DNA from: Nephrocerus scutellatus
Lineage: Eukaryota > Arthropoda > Insecta > Diptera > Pipunculidae
Direction: 5' to 3'
NCBI GenBank assembly: GCA_947095585.1
Contig: OX352765.1
Span: forward strand, 77,049,976 to 77,113,975
Length of the DNA stretch: 64,000 nucleotides
Shown here: positions 1 to 12,412 of the stretch, in pieces
How the letters are laid out: every line of letters starts with the position of its first letter
Position numbering within the stretch: position 1 is the first letter of the stretch
Translations under genes and position numbers: made by a program
Notes under the pieces: model-generated
Database searches by the model: none
What the model saw: the letters and a program-made list of their open reading frames with translations, nothing else
Told to the model about the DNA's origin: nothing

Positions 1-780
1 TACTTGCATAAGAAAATATCTTTCCCCATTTTTACTGAGTCAATTGAATATTCACCACAATTGGCACGGCTCTGTCCAAAGGACTTCATAACAATCACGT
101 CGAATCGTTAAATGTGCACCTATAAATTTTCATTTTCGAAATGGAAACGTCAAAATACATAAAAATTTTATTTCTAGATGAAATACGTACGCTGGTCGGA
201 TGTGGATTGGGACTTGTCGTAGGTGGTCAACGGACAGTACCAATAATTCGGATTTGTTTTATACATTTATTTAATATTGCCTCTTAGTTTTACGAAATTA
301 CTTGATACATCTTTTTTAAAGAACTCAATAGTCAATGTACCTATTGTTAAACAAACTACGAAAAAATCGTAATACTTATATAGCGTGTATCCGTTTACGT
401 TGCAAATACTTAAAGGGGTGGTTCCTTAGTTAATTTCGTGATTTTTTTAACCTTAAATCACTTCGCTCCCTGTAACTCTTTAACGTTTCTATTTACAATG
501 ACACTGTTGGTTGTTTTTTAGTTTTTAAGAAAATACAATTTTTTATGTAAAACAATGGACATTTTTTTAAAATCTTGAAACCATTACCGATATGAATGTC
601 GTCAAAGTATTTTCAAATGCGATTATTTCGAAAAATGCTCCAATACAATTTTTTTGACAAATACAGTATTACAGTTTATTCAGATTTCTACAAACCCATG
701 TCAGAATATATATGCATTTATGCCTGACTATCTGAAAAGATATATATTCTAGCCCCCTTAATTTCTTTATAAAGGTTAAT
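1..780. other. AT-rich sequence, no gene seen
   Basis: I see no coding motif, RNA gene or structured repeat here, only AT-rich sequence with short homopolymer runs. It ends where the 3' part of a minus-strand LOA-like element becomes recognisable. Confidence 0.5.
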
Positions 781-789
781 CCATGCGCA

Positions 790-1650
790 GATATCAACGG
801 CATGGAGTTCCGCCTGGAAAAGCGAGGGACTTTTTCCCATTAGTTTCCAACTTGGATCCATCTGCGAACCAGACAAGACCTAGCGTCCAGTGTCGGAACG
901 CAATTACACCAGTTTACCGGGTCCAATATTTCTACCTTAAATTTTCTTCCGAAACAGTGCTCCGACCATAATGTCGGGGATAGTGCAGAACATGTCTCTT
1001 TCAGGAATTGAGTCAAGAATTTTCGGGTGACCCACATAGTCACCCGGCTTGTACCCGTATTCTAGTTGCAGCTTAATAGCGCATCTAGCAACCGTCTTCC
1101 TAGTGAACGTTTGCAGGGCTTATAATGCTTTCGTAAGGCATGTGCGCATGGCACCTCTTATACCTAGACAGGCAATACTTTATAGCATCTGAAAATTAGT
1201 TGCCGTTGTCCGTTGTCAAGATTTTTCGGCCACCAAACGATGGCCGCGTACGTGAAAAAAGGTCTCAACATCATTGTGTACATCCATGTACCATTTTAGG
1301 ATTTAGCCTAAATCCCAAGCTCTGCCGCAGGGGCTTCTACTGGCCCACAAGGCAATAGTGGCGCGTTCGGTGGTGGACTTGATATGAGAATTCCAGCTTA
1401 GCCGTTTATCAAGGATAACGCCGAGATACTTAACCTCACTGAAATAATCTGTCGTGGTGCCTTTGATGTTGATAGGTACCAAATCGAAAGGTTCTAGATC
1501 GGTTTTGCAAGGATTGATGAAAAGTCCTTCTCTGCTGCACCATCCTAAAACGCAGAGTAAAGCCCCTTGCATGACACTAGTGATAGTCGTGTACTGCTTA
1601 CCACTAATAAAAATTGGTCCGACGTGTAGGTGCCATCGTCCTTTTTTTTA
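790..1650 (-). pseudogene. LOA-like RT C-terminus and RNase H start (remnant)
   Basis: A minus-strand segment at 1303-1572 carries the post-palm RT signature: a Trp-Cys pair, then EGLFINPCKTD, then VKYLGVILDKRLSWNSHI, then ALWASRS. Further downstream, at about 831-885, another frame carries WFADGSKLET, the first acidic motif of RNase H. These domains would complete target-primed reverse transcription and remove template RNA. Frameshifts separate the two segments, and the rest of RNase H is absent. The same INPCKT and KYLG motifs recur in the copy at 7.0-7.2 kb, so the two belong to one family. Confidence 0.7.
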
Positions 1651-2662
1651 AACCTACACAGCTTTATGAATTAGTGCCGCTACTGGCATTTCGACAATGT
1701 TTTCGCAGCATTTCCTCCATGTGCCACGTTTGGATGGTCTTAACTAAGAGTTTTACTCTATAAATGCGAACCTATGTTCGTCCCAACTCTTCCTGTGCTT
1801 AGCAGAGTTGAAGAGTTTTCTAACTTCCTTTCTTAGCGTAGCCAGCTGGTCGTTCCACCAGGGAACCTTTCGTTTACACAAGCTGGATTTAGGGATATAG
1901 GTGTTATGATAGGAGGAGAGCAACACATCATTAGGATGTTATCCTGGCTTATCCCCTGTGGACTCAATAGATGTGACAAGCATATCTACTTTAGAGAGGA
2001 TAAATCTCCGATATTGACTCCGGTTCATTGACTTTTAATCCTAATATGCTAATGGTCTGACAGCGAAGCTTCTTCGGACAAATGGCAGTTTTTAACAAAA
2101 GTGGATATAAATGGACTGGCGGAAGTGAGTTCAAGTACCACTTCGCGAATTACATTTATGAAGGAAGGTTCGGATACTTTAGTTAGTATATCTAATCTAA
2201 TACTAGTAAGATATTCTAAAAGGCACTCAACCCTTCTATTGATGTCGCTGCTGCCCCAGATATCATGATGTGTATTTGCATCGCATCCTATGAGGTACAG
2301 GAGGGTTCTCCTCCGGCTTCTGGACTTCTAAGTCCTAAGTTGTCGTCATCGCCGGGAAAATATGCTGAGGCACACACGATGTTCTGTGTTCCCCTCTCGG
2401 TCGGAACTTCAAGCAGCAGGGCCACCAGGTCTGTTATGAATTCAGGAATAAGATGAAAGTCGATGTTAGTGCCGATCAGGTAGTCCGCTCTTGGTACTGG
2501 CTCCCCGCATTTACAGATCAACTTACTTGTACCGTTCCGTAGACCTTTTATCTGTACGCTAATAACCCAAGGCTCTTGGATGAGACCAAAGGTTATATTT
2601 TCCTCAGCAAACCGCTTGCTTGCGTGATGCAGGTTCGCCTGTAATACCCTGATGGTGCTCAT
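1650..2662 (-). pseudogene. LOA-like AP endonuclease and linker (remnant)
   Basis: The minus-strand reading frame starting at the ATG at 2662 begins MSTIRVLQANLHHA, the N-terminus typical of a retrotransposon AP endonuclease. It continues with LIQEPWV, the conserved Glu motif, then GEPVPRADYLIG, EFITDLVAL and SAYFPGDDD. A second frame adds a catalytic-type DANTHH and WGSSDIN near 2230-2280. The linker at 1740-1930 reads as PWWNDQLA and KLFNSAKH, followed by KRGTWRKC. The enzyme would nick target DNA to prime reverse transcription. Stops and frameshifts make it non-functional. The start is chosen because the conserved VLQANLHHA motif follows it directly. Confidence 0.78.
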
Positions 2663-2684
2663 TAGACCTCTTCGGATGCTGAAG

Positions 2685-3420
2685 TGGAAGGGGCGACTTT
2701 GACAAAAGCAAGAGCTCTCTCTCTATCCTTGCCCATGCGTAGAGCATATTTAAGTCACTTTCTCTCTAGCGAGTTCAATTTAATGAATACGTCCTGTTGT
2801 TGATGGATCTGTAATCCATCTAAAGCGTTTCCAATAGAAGAGCGTTCCGATTTCACCGAGATGAGACTACATGCTTGATCAACTGTGGATGCGTCAGAAT
2901 CAGAACTGGATTGCTTCACGTCCTTGATTCCAACACCATCGCGATATACAGAAGGGGCCCTTATGGCAACGCCTTCTGAAAGATTCGGCTGCTCAGAGCA
3001 GACCGTACAGTTGACACCAGAATAAGGTTGGCCGTTGAGAGCTCATCAGCTTCTCCGAATGCAACGGATTGCTCAACAGCAGGATCCGAGGTTGATTCAG
3101 TTTGAGTTACATCGGTCTCCTACATTTTATTAGTGTTCTCTATTTTGGAACCTACAAGTAACCGGGAAAAGAAGTCACCTTTGTCAGAGCCCGGTATGCA
3201 AAGGGAGGGCTAGTTAAAACCGATGGCCACCAGGTATTAGGAGTTCGCATACTAGCCACCAAGCTCCCTTTAAGCCATGCATCCTTCAGCGTAGGCTGTT
3301 CCACCATGTATTAGGAATAGCTTTGACTGAGGATAGAACTTATCCGTTGCGTTAAACCCTCCTCCTTTACCAGGGATTTGGACCATCATGCTACCCTCAT
3401 AGCAAGGCAGAGCTAAGGTC
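2685..3420 (-). pseudogene. gag-like ORF1 remnant of the LOA-like element
   Basis: Directly upstream of the endonuclease start, a broken minus-strand frame reads as a Ser/Asp/Glu-rich stretch followed by LEREYLKYALRMGKD-like residues and ALAFVKVAPSTSASEE. Farther upstream, LKDAWLKGSLVAS and TPNTWWPSVL can be read. Position and composition fit the ORF1 (RNA-binding gag) of this element, but no zinc-knuckle array is visible, so the identity is inferred from location. Confidence 0.4.
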
Positions 3421-3449
3421 GTCTAATTGACTCTTTTAAATTTAGTTCG

Positions 3450-6400
3450 GGATTCTTTTATGTAACTAAAAGCACGCCTTCTGTTTATGGTAGCCTCTTT
3501 GCTGCTTAAATCATACAATCTATCTATCTTCTGTTTTCGGACACTTAGTCCTAGAAGGGATAAATTGTGCCATACCATCGTGAATGATGTTTGTGGTCCA
3601 CTGTTATCATTATTGGCATATAAAAGTCACCAGTTGTTACTTCTGAACAAGTTATTGTTATCCCGTTCCAGTTGGGCTACTCGTGTAGTCATACTATCCG
3701 TTATTAAGTTTCTCATTGAATGTGTGGCTTGATAACGAGAAAGTAACTGATAAAAGACACAGCTCGTGAGAGCCTCTTAGAGGTAATGATACTCAGACGG
3801 TGTATTTATTAGTATGAGAGTACAAAACAAGTTAAGTTTGTGACTTACAATGTCGGGCATTCTTGTGGGCTCATTTATAAACTGAGTGAGAGCAGAGCGT
3901 TTCACACAGCATCCCTTACGAGTTGTGTTGTCAGAATGGTGCAGCCAACTAAAATTGCGTAAATTGAAATGATGATTTACGAACTTGGATCAAGTGTTTC
4001 AATTCTAGATATAGATTCAGACAGTTTATCTAACTCATTACACGTTCAACTACTGCCTTAATTGGAGCTTTGTGAGCTTTTTTAACGTTTTCAAACATTT
4101 CCTGACTGCCTCTTATCCTAACATAAGGTGATCAATACTTAATGACCTAACATTTTGCAGGTTAGTCTCTGTAGAAAGTGTTATTACTTTCTAGAACACA
4201 ACAATATTATATGTCTTTGGGTTACGGGAACTTTTCATAAGTGTTCGTGACTTTCAATAACATATTTTATGGTAAAGTACCTTGAATCAAAATCAGTGGG
4301 GCACAAAAATAATTTCTGGATAACGACAGTGCAGTACAAGTCTTACATTGAGGTCTCTGAAGTATCGCAAGATACAGACTTATCGTCAGTGATGTAACTT
4401 CAGTTCCTACGCAACAAGTTGAGATACCGCATGATAATATGCGAGTACACATACAGGAGCCACTGCTCCCACGATTTCACATCAATTTCATACTCACAAT
4501 TAATTGAATAATTCATAAATTTAGAAAAATAAGTGCCGCATAACAAAGCCAGTATAATCCAGTAATACATTACTAAGTAATAAATTTAATAAACAAATAC
4601 TCGTAAATTGTTAGCTGAACGCTCAATGCAGTGCAACAATTACATAAATTCAACTGCACAACAAAAGCAATTATGTGGCACTTCCTACAAAGAGTTCAAC
4701 AGAAGAATGCGCGTGGTACGCATACTCAGAATGGACCTGATGCATATTGCATACAGTACGAGTACGTTTATATTGCATGTCATATTCAAGAAATCCTGTC
4801 TCCGGGATACGCGCCGGCGACAATGCTTGTTGTCGTTTCCATTAAACTAAAGCAAATGTAGGCGAAGACGTTGCGAACCTTCATACGCTCTGCACGCGAA
4901 CAAACGTTGCAACAATACGATTGAATCTTGTACAAGGACGGCTGGGACGCTTGCTGTTTTTTTTTTTTTGCTTTTGCTTATAGTAAAGGAATGATAACAA
5001 TAACCTAATCTGCGATCTGCGCATAATAATAATAATTCAGTATGTAATTGTTGGATAAAATAAGATCTTTTCACTATTTCCTTATTTTGTAATAAATGCG
5101 CGAGTTGGAGCCGCTTTCTTCAGCTGGAATAGAGCAGACGGTGAAGTACCACCAATTATTAGTTCTATGCAATATTATCAGATGTTTTGCATCTCAAGGA
5201 AATCAAACAGCATTACTTCATAAACTAAAAACCTAAGCAAAGTAAGTACGAATAACAGGGTGAATCAAACATTTTAGATTATCTATAAACACTTGGGCAA
5301 GTAATGCTAGAAATTTTGCAATAAAGGTTTTTTGACAAATTTTCAATATACACTCCCACTAGTGTATTCTGTTCACCACTTGAAGTAAAGTGACGGCTAT
5401 TTTTAATGTATTATCACTGGTCCTGTGCCAGTGCCCCTTACCAATTGGTTCACTCTTAAGTACATCCACAGTAAGGTCTTATCGATACGGTCGTCGTGAG
5501 AGGCTATATAGGCTCGGTTTACAAAATGCCAGCATGCGAGTATTTTAACTTTTGAGAGCGAGTATTTTAACTTTTGATATACGTTTTTTTAATTAATTAC
5601 TGTATGTAGTTAAATTCATTTTATCAGGATTGCCACTACGGTAATAGGTCTATGTTTCCGATGATTACTGAAATTTTGAAAAGCTCTTCCCGAATAATAC
5701 GCTTTATGGCAGTTTATTTAAGTTTTACCCATTGTATAAATTTGTCGCAAGAATAAGATTTTATTTGTTTTTTTTTCAATAATGCGACGGTAAAATCTCT
5801 GTTCGGGGCGCTTCACTACCAGCACAGACAATGGTTTGTGATGCTTCGCCACCATCATAGTCTCTAAATTTAGAGGATTCATAGTAATATAAAAAATGTT
5901 TATGTGATCCTTTGACCCAGGGATACCTCTCCAAAATATAACGGTCGTTTTCGTTTGCAAAATTGAAAACGGCTGCTATATAAAAATTCTGGAATTGAAA
6001 AAAGGTTAAAAACATGAAGAAATATTCAAGGAGCACCCTAACCATAGTTTCCGATCCGATTGAATATTTTTCGTTTTAAGACAATTAACATTAAATTAAT
6101 TAATACAAACTAGCGGTGCGAGTTTATTCATATAACCGGCTGCGGCCACACTCGTTTTTATATAATTTGTCATTTGTTAAAAAAAAAAAATTAACATAAT
6201 TATAAGATCATAGAGGAATCACACTCAGTGCTGGAGAACATGGAAAAACCAATTCTGTAGACCATTAAACGGTGATGACGATCAATATACCTTTTTGGCG
6301 AAGGAAACCTCTTAGTGTAATCGCAGTCAGTGCTACGAACATGAAAAGGCCACATTTGCAAACATTGAAGATAAACATACCGCTGTTAGGCAGACAGCCA

Positions 6401-6480
6401 AAATTTCGGCTCACCAGACCAATATGAAGTGAGTTCTTTTTAAATATGAAAGAGATGACTTGGTAGGGTGCATACACAAC
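3450..6480. other. long stretch without recognisable genes
   Basis: Only short open frames occur, including overlapping 80- and 76-residue frames at 4608-4861 (+) that match nothing I know. Other contents are a T-run near 4960, a 22-bp direct repeat at 5535-5578 and an A-run at 6180-6190. A poor plus-strand segment at about 6490-6560 reads IPDEWNLRIVCTIH, reminiscent of a non-LTR RT, but it is too short to classify. Confidence 0.4.
5535..5578. repeat. 22-bp unit, two tandem copies
   Basis: The unit starts GCGAGTATTTTAACTTTTGA and is repeated twice in a row, with the copies identical over about 20 bases. It has no coding context. Confidence 0.85.
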
Positions 6481-6621
6481 CTCATCTTTAAATTTGCTTA
6501 GACGAAAGGATACCTGATGAATGGAATCTTCGTATTGTTTGCACGATCCACGAAAATGCGCCTTGAATAGAGGAATTGGTCACTTAACCTATAAGATAAT
6601 AAGGCGGAGCATCTCAACACA

Positions 6622-7480
6622 CCATTTGGATAGTTGTACTGCCTAAATCATACATACCTATAAGTCTAACATTAGTTGTTCTCAAAATTATGGAGAGACT
6701 TGTTGATGTTCATATTAGAGCCTGGCTAGATAAGTCTAGCCCTGTACACACAAGTCAGTATACAGGAAAGGTAAAAGCAAAGCGGGCGCCCTTCACTATC
6801 TAATTAGAAAGATAGAAGGAACTTTTCGTTCCAAAGTAATAGTTCTGTGTGCTTTCTTGATATTGAGGGTGCTTTCGACAACACTGGCTACGACTCAATT
6901 ACAAGAGCAATCATCTCTCCCCTTTTATGATCATTCGTAATAGACAAACATCTAGCCGAATGGATGGTTATGCTGATGATTTGGCGATCATAATTAGCGG
7001 TAAGCAACAGAGAAAGGCTTTCTATTAATCCTTGTAAACCCGTTCTAGTATGCCTTTCACGAAACGAAGACTTTTCAAGTTGGTACCTATAATCATAAAA
7101 GGCACTACATTAGAGTATTCCAATGAGGTTAAATATCGCGAAGTCATCCTTGATAAGCGACTAAACTAGATTTCTACTATCAAGTCCGCCATTGAGCGTG
7201 CAACTGGGGCTCTGTGGGTAGGTAGACGCTTCTACGGCAGAACTTGGGGTCTTAATCCTAAACAGATATTCCAGCATTGGACGATAAACGTCTGATCTGT
7301 TACACAGATGGATCGAAGATGGAATCTGGCGTGGGAGCTGTGGTATTCGGACCCAACACCCAAGTCTCAATACCAACGGATATTGGTGCCACTGTTTTCC
7401 AAACTGAACTCCGTGCCATTGAGATTTTCGCTAGGACTAACCTTAGCTATAGGTGTTGCTGGGATAGAAAATGTAGTTTT
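6622..7480 (+). pseudogene. LOA-like RT/RNase H fragment, internally deleted
   Basis: Plus-strand frames contain LTLVVLKIMERLVDVHIRAW (fingers/palm entry), then ALHYLIRKIEG, then a damaged IEGAFDN motif at about 6870-6890. Next come GYADDLAII at about 6970 (catalytic palm), INPCKPVL, KGTTLEYSNEVKY and VILDKRLN. At 7277-7430 the RNase H start CYTDGSKMESGVGAVVFG leads to ATVFQTELRAI, which carries the second acidic motif. Several segments between motifs are missing and the frame shifts repeatedly. Motif spelling matches the 0.8-3.45 kb element closely, so this is a second copy in the opposite orientation. Both ends are truncated. Confidence 0.75.
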
Positions 7481-7555
7481 CCCTCTATATGATTTTCATA
7501 TAAACACTATTCGAACTAATTTTTTGTCGACACTCTATGGTTTTCTGGGCTGGTG

Positions 7556-7745
7556 AGGTGGTCAGTTGGTAAGTTGGTCAGTTAGCGGGAGGTCAGTGGG
7601 TAAGAGTGGTATGTGGGTGGGTGATCAGTTGACGGGAGGTCATAGGGCAAGAGGTCAGTGGGCTGGGGGTCAGTTGGCAGGAGGTCGGTGGGCGTTGGGT
7701 CAGTGGGCGTATGTTAAATTGTGTCGGGGTCAGTGGGATGGGGCA
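7556..7745 (+). repeat. G-rich degenerate minisatellite, GGTCAGTGGG-type unit
   Basis: About 190 bases consist of imperfect repeats of a 10-14-base unit, best written GGTCAGTGGGC or GGTCAGTTGGC with variable G-rich spacers. The strand is strongly G/T-biased, unlike the AT-rich surroundings. An open frame across it encodes only Gly/Trp/Ser-rich low-complexity sequence and should not be called a gene. Confidence 0.85.
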
Positions 7746-7789
7746 GCCAGGAAACGCCGGTTATTTCCGCTAGTATTTATGTAAATAAT

Positions 7790-9870
7790 TAAATAATTCA
7801 ATGAATTAATCCAAAATATCTCCTAAATATGAATTTAAAATTTTTCGATCTTATTTTAATTTTTTTTGTAGACAGAAGGTTGTTAACTTTTGCAAATGAA
7901 AAAGTTTGTAATGAAAGATCGCAATATTTACACGAAGTAAAACCAGTTGTCTTTGGCGGGCGTGCACAAACCAAATAATTAATTTCAAACAGCAAACACA
8001 ATTGAATTTAAAACGCCCTACACGTTAAAACAGATTATCAAATTTAGTGTGTTGGAAAGATCCTTTTGCTTTGCTTATTCAAAGTAAGGTTTATGGCACA
8101 CCCGCAACTGAAAGTTATAATAAAAGAGATTGATTCGTCAAGATATACGCTTGCCTACCTGATGGGTTTACGTAACACATACCGCCAGACTTTAGGAGAA
8201 GCATCAAGCAGCAAGTTCAATCACAGATCCAAGAGTGACACATCTATTTATTATTTTGTTAAAAAGCCGCATCCCTGTTATGTCTGGTTAACCGTTTGTA
8301 TCTTATATGTGGCGAGTGCGAGTGCATAATACGAGTATCTAAGATGATGTGCGAATGTTTTGTTCGGGTTTGTTTTACACTATTACAGCATGATGTACCA
8401 TGTGTGCATGCGTTCAGAGATCAAGACGACAAACAGCAACAACTCTCAGCTTGGCAAGGTCTCCAGGTGAAATGTTCCTCGATCGTTTAAATTCATAATA
8501 TGAAACAATTTGTCTTCACGCTGCTTACATCAGCTTGGTATTGATATCTTTACAAGCAAGGAGTATTTGTTTTTTCATTTCTAGGCGCACTCATATGTAA
8601 CGACACAATGAGAAGCCCGTGCGACTCATATTAATATTGCAAACAAAACTGACAGAAAACTTTTCCGCCCACGTGCGACTTACCATTTAATTGAATTTTC
8701 AATTGAGTTTGATATTTCAATTTATTTTGAGACTTATTCGAAGGACTTCTTAGGACAATTATTCGTTCGTTTTTTATATTAATAACTAAGGCATTACAAA
8801 GATAATCTCTAATGCAAAAATTAGTACCTCTTACAAAATTGTTGTGCAGTCTTCCCATATGTTTGCGTCGTCTAACAATCCAGTTCGCTTATTTTGCTTT
8901 CAATTTTCTCACCAGATTTAAGATTTAAATCTAGATAAGACGTAAGCGGTAACCGTAACGGAAATTGACAAGATTTCATCAAAACGAAGACAGTAACGTT
9001 CGCATAATTCTATGAACATTACAATACTTAAGACGCCCTTTGTCAGTGTCTAGGATAAATCTTAAATCTAGCTCGACGAGACGAATAAAAAATTATGACA
9101 TTTGCAAATTTTAATCCCATCAAACCGGCAAATCTCATCGAGGGGCACTGATATTATAAAAGTGGTTGCTAAAAACCCTCAAACCAACAACATAACAAGC
9201 ATTCAGTGTGAAGAGGAAGGATAACAAGCAAACAAACAAACAAACAATAAATGAATTTTCGAATTTTTAATATTTGCTAATCCGCCAACCTGATACCAAG
9301 ATATTGTGTGAAATCGGGAAGCATTTTCTGATGCGTATGTTAGTAGAAATGGAAAGTTTTGACACAACTACTGATAAATACCCGTAACATCTAGGTAAAC
9401 CGATTCCTGGACGTTCTTCTGCAGTAAGTCACCCCTCGGGCTAAACGACCAAAGGAACTATTAGAAATGGCAGCTTGTTTTTGTCATTTGCAGTGTAGAA
9501 CAAAAAAAAATAAAATTCTAAAAAGACATTCAGCTATTAATGTATTTATGTATTTGTTTACTGCTACTATATTTTCTTTTCTTATTTAACCTATGCAGAT
9601 CAAAGCAATGGGAACATCAATAAACATGTATTATCTTAATACATTTTCCTTAAATATCCTTTATAACACTATAAAGTCGTATTAAATATAACTAAAATAT
9701 GACGAAAGCATTGTAAATAGTTAAAGCAATTTTGCAAGCTTGGCACTTTTATTCTTTAGTATGAAATAAGCCAAAAATGGTTATAGAAGGCTTTCGGGCG
9801 AAGCAAATATCTGAAAAGATTGCGACAGATATAAATAATATTCTGTCGGGGCACTGCTGTTTGTATTGAT
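7790..9870. other. no recognisable gene; short unassigned frames
   Basis: Short plus-strand frames at 8066-8329 and 8296-8490 have no recognisable motif. A TATAAAAG at 9155-9162 is followed by a CAA-rich leader, a (CAAA)n run at 9231-9250 and an ATG that stops after nine codons. It resembles a fly core promoter, but there is no initiator at the right distance (TCAGT lies about 50 bases downstream) and no coding sequence. Confidence 0.35.
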
Positions 9871-9876
9871 GGAAGT

Positions 9877-10153
9877 ATAATAATAATATTCGGCGCAACA
9901 GACCATTGCAGTTCAATGCCTAGCTTCTCGCGAACATTTGTGCTGTGCATTTATATTTTTGCACACAAATGGAAGGGACCTACAATTTAATGCCGTATCC
10001 GAACGGCGAATTGAGAAGATTTCCGTGACAGGTTATTACCCTTGGATGTTTATCAGACATTCGCGGCACACCGTGAACTTTTGATGTTACTGGTATTCGA
10101 ACCAAAAATCTCCTGCTCAGAAGCCATGCACCTATCCACTCAGCCACGCATCG
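9877..10153 (-). mobile_element. tRNA-derived SINE, copy A
   Basis: On the minus strand the element starts with a tRNA-like head containing an A-box-like TGGCTGAGTGG and a B-box-like GGTTCGAATACC. It continues through a body with GTCACGGAAA, CGGCATTAAATTGTAGG and CTTCCATTTGTGTGC, and ends GTTGCGCC followed by a short ATT-rich tail. RNA polymerase III would transcribe it from the internal boxes, and mobilisation would need a partner LINE. Four further copies share the body: 12.41-12.69 kb, 40.01-40.16 kb, 41.85-42.07 kb and 60.82-61.0 kb. This copy and the 12.4 kb copy keep the head. Confidence 0.8.
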
Positions 10154-10159
10154 TAAACT

Positions 10160-10995
10160 CACACCTTAGCGCCAACTATAAACTCGTAGGTTAAGTGAGT
10201 AAGCAGTGGGTACAAATACTGTAATTTTACAAAATATCTTAAAATAAAAAAAACTTCTGTCCAAAACACTTTATTTCGTTTTAAGTCAAGAATTTTTTAA
10301 AAATTGAGTCAGGAAATGAAATCGAACTACCCCTTCAAAAATTTGCTATTTGGTGCGAGTCTTATGATAGCGTCGTCATTTGCCAATATATCTTCTAAAA
10401 TTATGCTAGGAGTTCTGTTTCTGTCAGCGGAGATAGCTATCGGACCATGTTGACCATTGGAAGAGGTTTAAATAGAGCATATGTTTTGTCAAGTAAATAT
10501 GTGTGAATATACATTTCTCTCAGTTTACAAATGTGTATTATAATTATTATAACTTTAGCAATTAGCCAATAAAATTGAATTGAGTTATGTAATTTCGTTA
10601 ATTTGATGCAATTCCAACTCAATGTGCAAAATTTATTTTACCTTTTTAAAATAATAATTTTTAAATTTCAATTGCACCTATTTAAGGGCTTAAGCAACAT
10701 AACCCTTATTAAGCGAACTTTATGAAGGAGGAAACTTTCCGAGCAGAGATTTTAGTTCGGTTCTGACATAGTTTTAAGCCCTCTTAATTCCATTATTTTT
10801 GGCCGTATAGGAAATGTTGGCTCCTAGCAGACTTTATGTAAATTTTGCAAGGTTGCAAGAAATTGATAAGTAAACTATTCTTTCTAGAAAATAGAAAAAA
10901 TAGTCAAGGAAAATTTGCTTACACCTTTGTCCAACAATGTTTTCCACACGTTGTGAATTTGGAGCAAATCATTTGTGCCTACCAGCTGATTTTTA
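10160..10995. other. AT-rich, nothing recognised
   Basis: No coding motif or structured repeat is seen between the SINE and the dispersed repeat that starts near 11.0 kb. Confidence 0.4.
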
Positions 10996-10997
10996 TC

Positions 10998-11284
10998 AGA
11001 AACTAGCTGAAATACCCAGCTTTGCCGGCTGCCCCACCAAACTGTCCCCAGCATACAACCCCCACCCAAATGACCACCAATGCCTTCCAAGGCCCTCCAA
11101 GGCCCACCTTAAGGTACCCAACCACACATATATATCACTATCAAATGAAAGGTCTTCGAGTCAATCCCACACAAACAAAACCTAGCCATCCACCACGTCA
11201 ACTCCCTTAACACCATCACCACATCTATCTCCATCACATCACAGAGTTTCAACTATATCGGATAAACGGTCTTCGAGTTAATTG
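10998..11284. repeat. dispersed-repeat flank of the tandem array
   Basis: The segment starts with the ACTAGCTG phrase also found at about 24,826 and 29,430. It runs through C-rich CCACC/CCAAGG sequence and contains two related phrases ending GGTCTTCGAGT (about 11,150 and 11,263). It leads directly into the tandem array, so it is probably part of the same dispersed element. The class is unknown. Confidence 0.4.
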
Positions 11285-11800
11285 CGAACAGTCATACAGA
11301 CATACCGAAAAGGTTTAATTTTTAAATTTTCTTCAAATTTTATATGCATGTGTATCTCCGATGCCCCCGGGCCGGTGGTCGTGGGGCCCTAGATTTTTTT
11401 TTTATAAAATTAACCCAATTTTCTTCAAATTTTATATACGTGTGTATCTCCTATGAAAAACACCTTTTGTAAAAATTTTGGAGACCCGGGCCCTATGGTC
11501 ATGGTCATTTTTTAAAAAATTAACTCGATTTTCTTCAAACTTTATATACATGTGTATCTCTGATGGACAAAACTTTCTGTTAAAATTTTGAAGGCCCTGA
11601 GGCCCATACCACTCGTTAATTTTTTAAAAATTAGCTCGATTTTATTCAAATTTTAAACAATGTGTATCACTTTTTTGGAGTGATTGGGCCTTGAGGCCCG
11701 GGTGGTGTCCATTTAAATTTTTTAAAAATTAGCCCGATTTTATTCAAATTTTAAAGACCTTTTTTTTCATACAAACGTGACATATAAATAGAAATGGGTA
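11285..11800 (-). repeat. tandem array, ~92-110-bp unit, five degenerate copies
   Basis: The phrase TTCTTCAAATTTTATA (last copies TTATTCAAATTTTA) recurs at about 11,331, 11,423, 11,533, 11,643 and 11,742, each time followed by GTGTATCTC or a variant and a G/C-rich stretch containing GGGCCC or GAGGCCC. The same unit in the opposite orientation forms the array at 59.24-59.68 kb. The alternation of AT-rich and GC-rich blocks is characteristic. No coding function is supported. Confidence 0.85.
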
Positions 11801-11829
11801 TCGTAACATCCGAAAAATTTAAATAATTA

Positions 11830-12410
11830 TTTTAAGTAATTTTTTTTTATTTAAGTACAGTTGCTGACATCATGACAGTATTGTGAAGTGTCAAATTGAT
11901 GGGTTGGTGTCTGTCTACTCGCGGATTTTTTTGGGCAATTTATCATTTCGCAATTTGTTGTCATGCAATTTAATTATTTCGCATTTCATTTATTAGCAAT
12001 TTTTGTTTAACAAGTAACCTGATTATTTGGGCGGAACAGTCACAGTTATTAAAAGACGCGTTTCCAATGTCTTACTGCAACTATAAAGAGAAAAAAGAAT
12101 ATAAATATTTTCATAGTGTACAAGCATAACTGTACAAGCATTGTAATTTGATAGACTGGGAAAGGGTGTCATCCCAGCGCTCTGACTACTTGGATCCAGA
12201 TTGGATACTGAGTTGGTGAGTATAAAAGTATAGTATATTAGTCTGCATTGACATTGACAGTGACATTATTATGGAAGGAAAATGCACTTAAGTAAAGTAA
12301 AAGCTAAGAAACTACATGCATCAATAATCGCACGAAATAATGCGCTGCTCTATCATCTCTTGAGAAGGTAAAACACGGCAAGTAAAAATATCCCATGAGT
12401 TTGTTTACGA
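11830..12410. other. AT-rich, nothing recognised
   Basis: No gene or structured repeat is seen between the tandem array and SINE copy B. Confidence 0.4.
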
Positions 12411-12412
12411 AA

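Larger units (their letters stand above)
780..3450 (-). mobile_element. LOA-like non-LTR retrotransposon, internally deleted
   Basis: Read on the minus strand, the order is a gag-like acidic segment, an AP-type endonuclease, an endonuclease-to-RT linker, the C-terminal part of the reverse transcriptase and the start of an RNase H domain. This is the order of LOA-clade elements (seen in flies and mosquitoes). The RT core, including the catalytic YADD box, is missing: the linker near 1650 joins directly to the RT C-terminal segment. The 3' end stops near 780, within RNase H. The 5' limit near 3450 is approximate. The element is dead. A related copy lies on the plus strand at 6.62-7.48 kb. Clade assignment is by motif recognition and could be wrong at the level of LOA versus another Jockey-supergroup clade. 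Confidence 0.72.

Noticed and set aside
7566..7784. 72-residue Gly/Trp-rich open frame
   Set aside because: It is the translation of the G-rich minisatellite.
9155..9280. A gene starting behind TATAAAAG with a CAA-rich leader
   Set aside because: No initiator at the right distance, and the only ATG after the leader stops after nine codons.
11285..11800. CRISPR-like array
   Set aside because: The units are degenerate along their whole length with no unique spacers between constant repeats, and the context is eukaryotic transposons.
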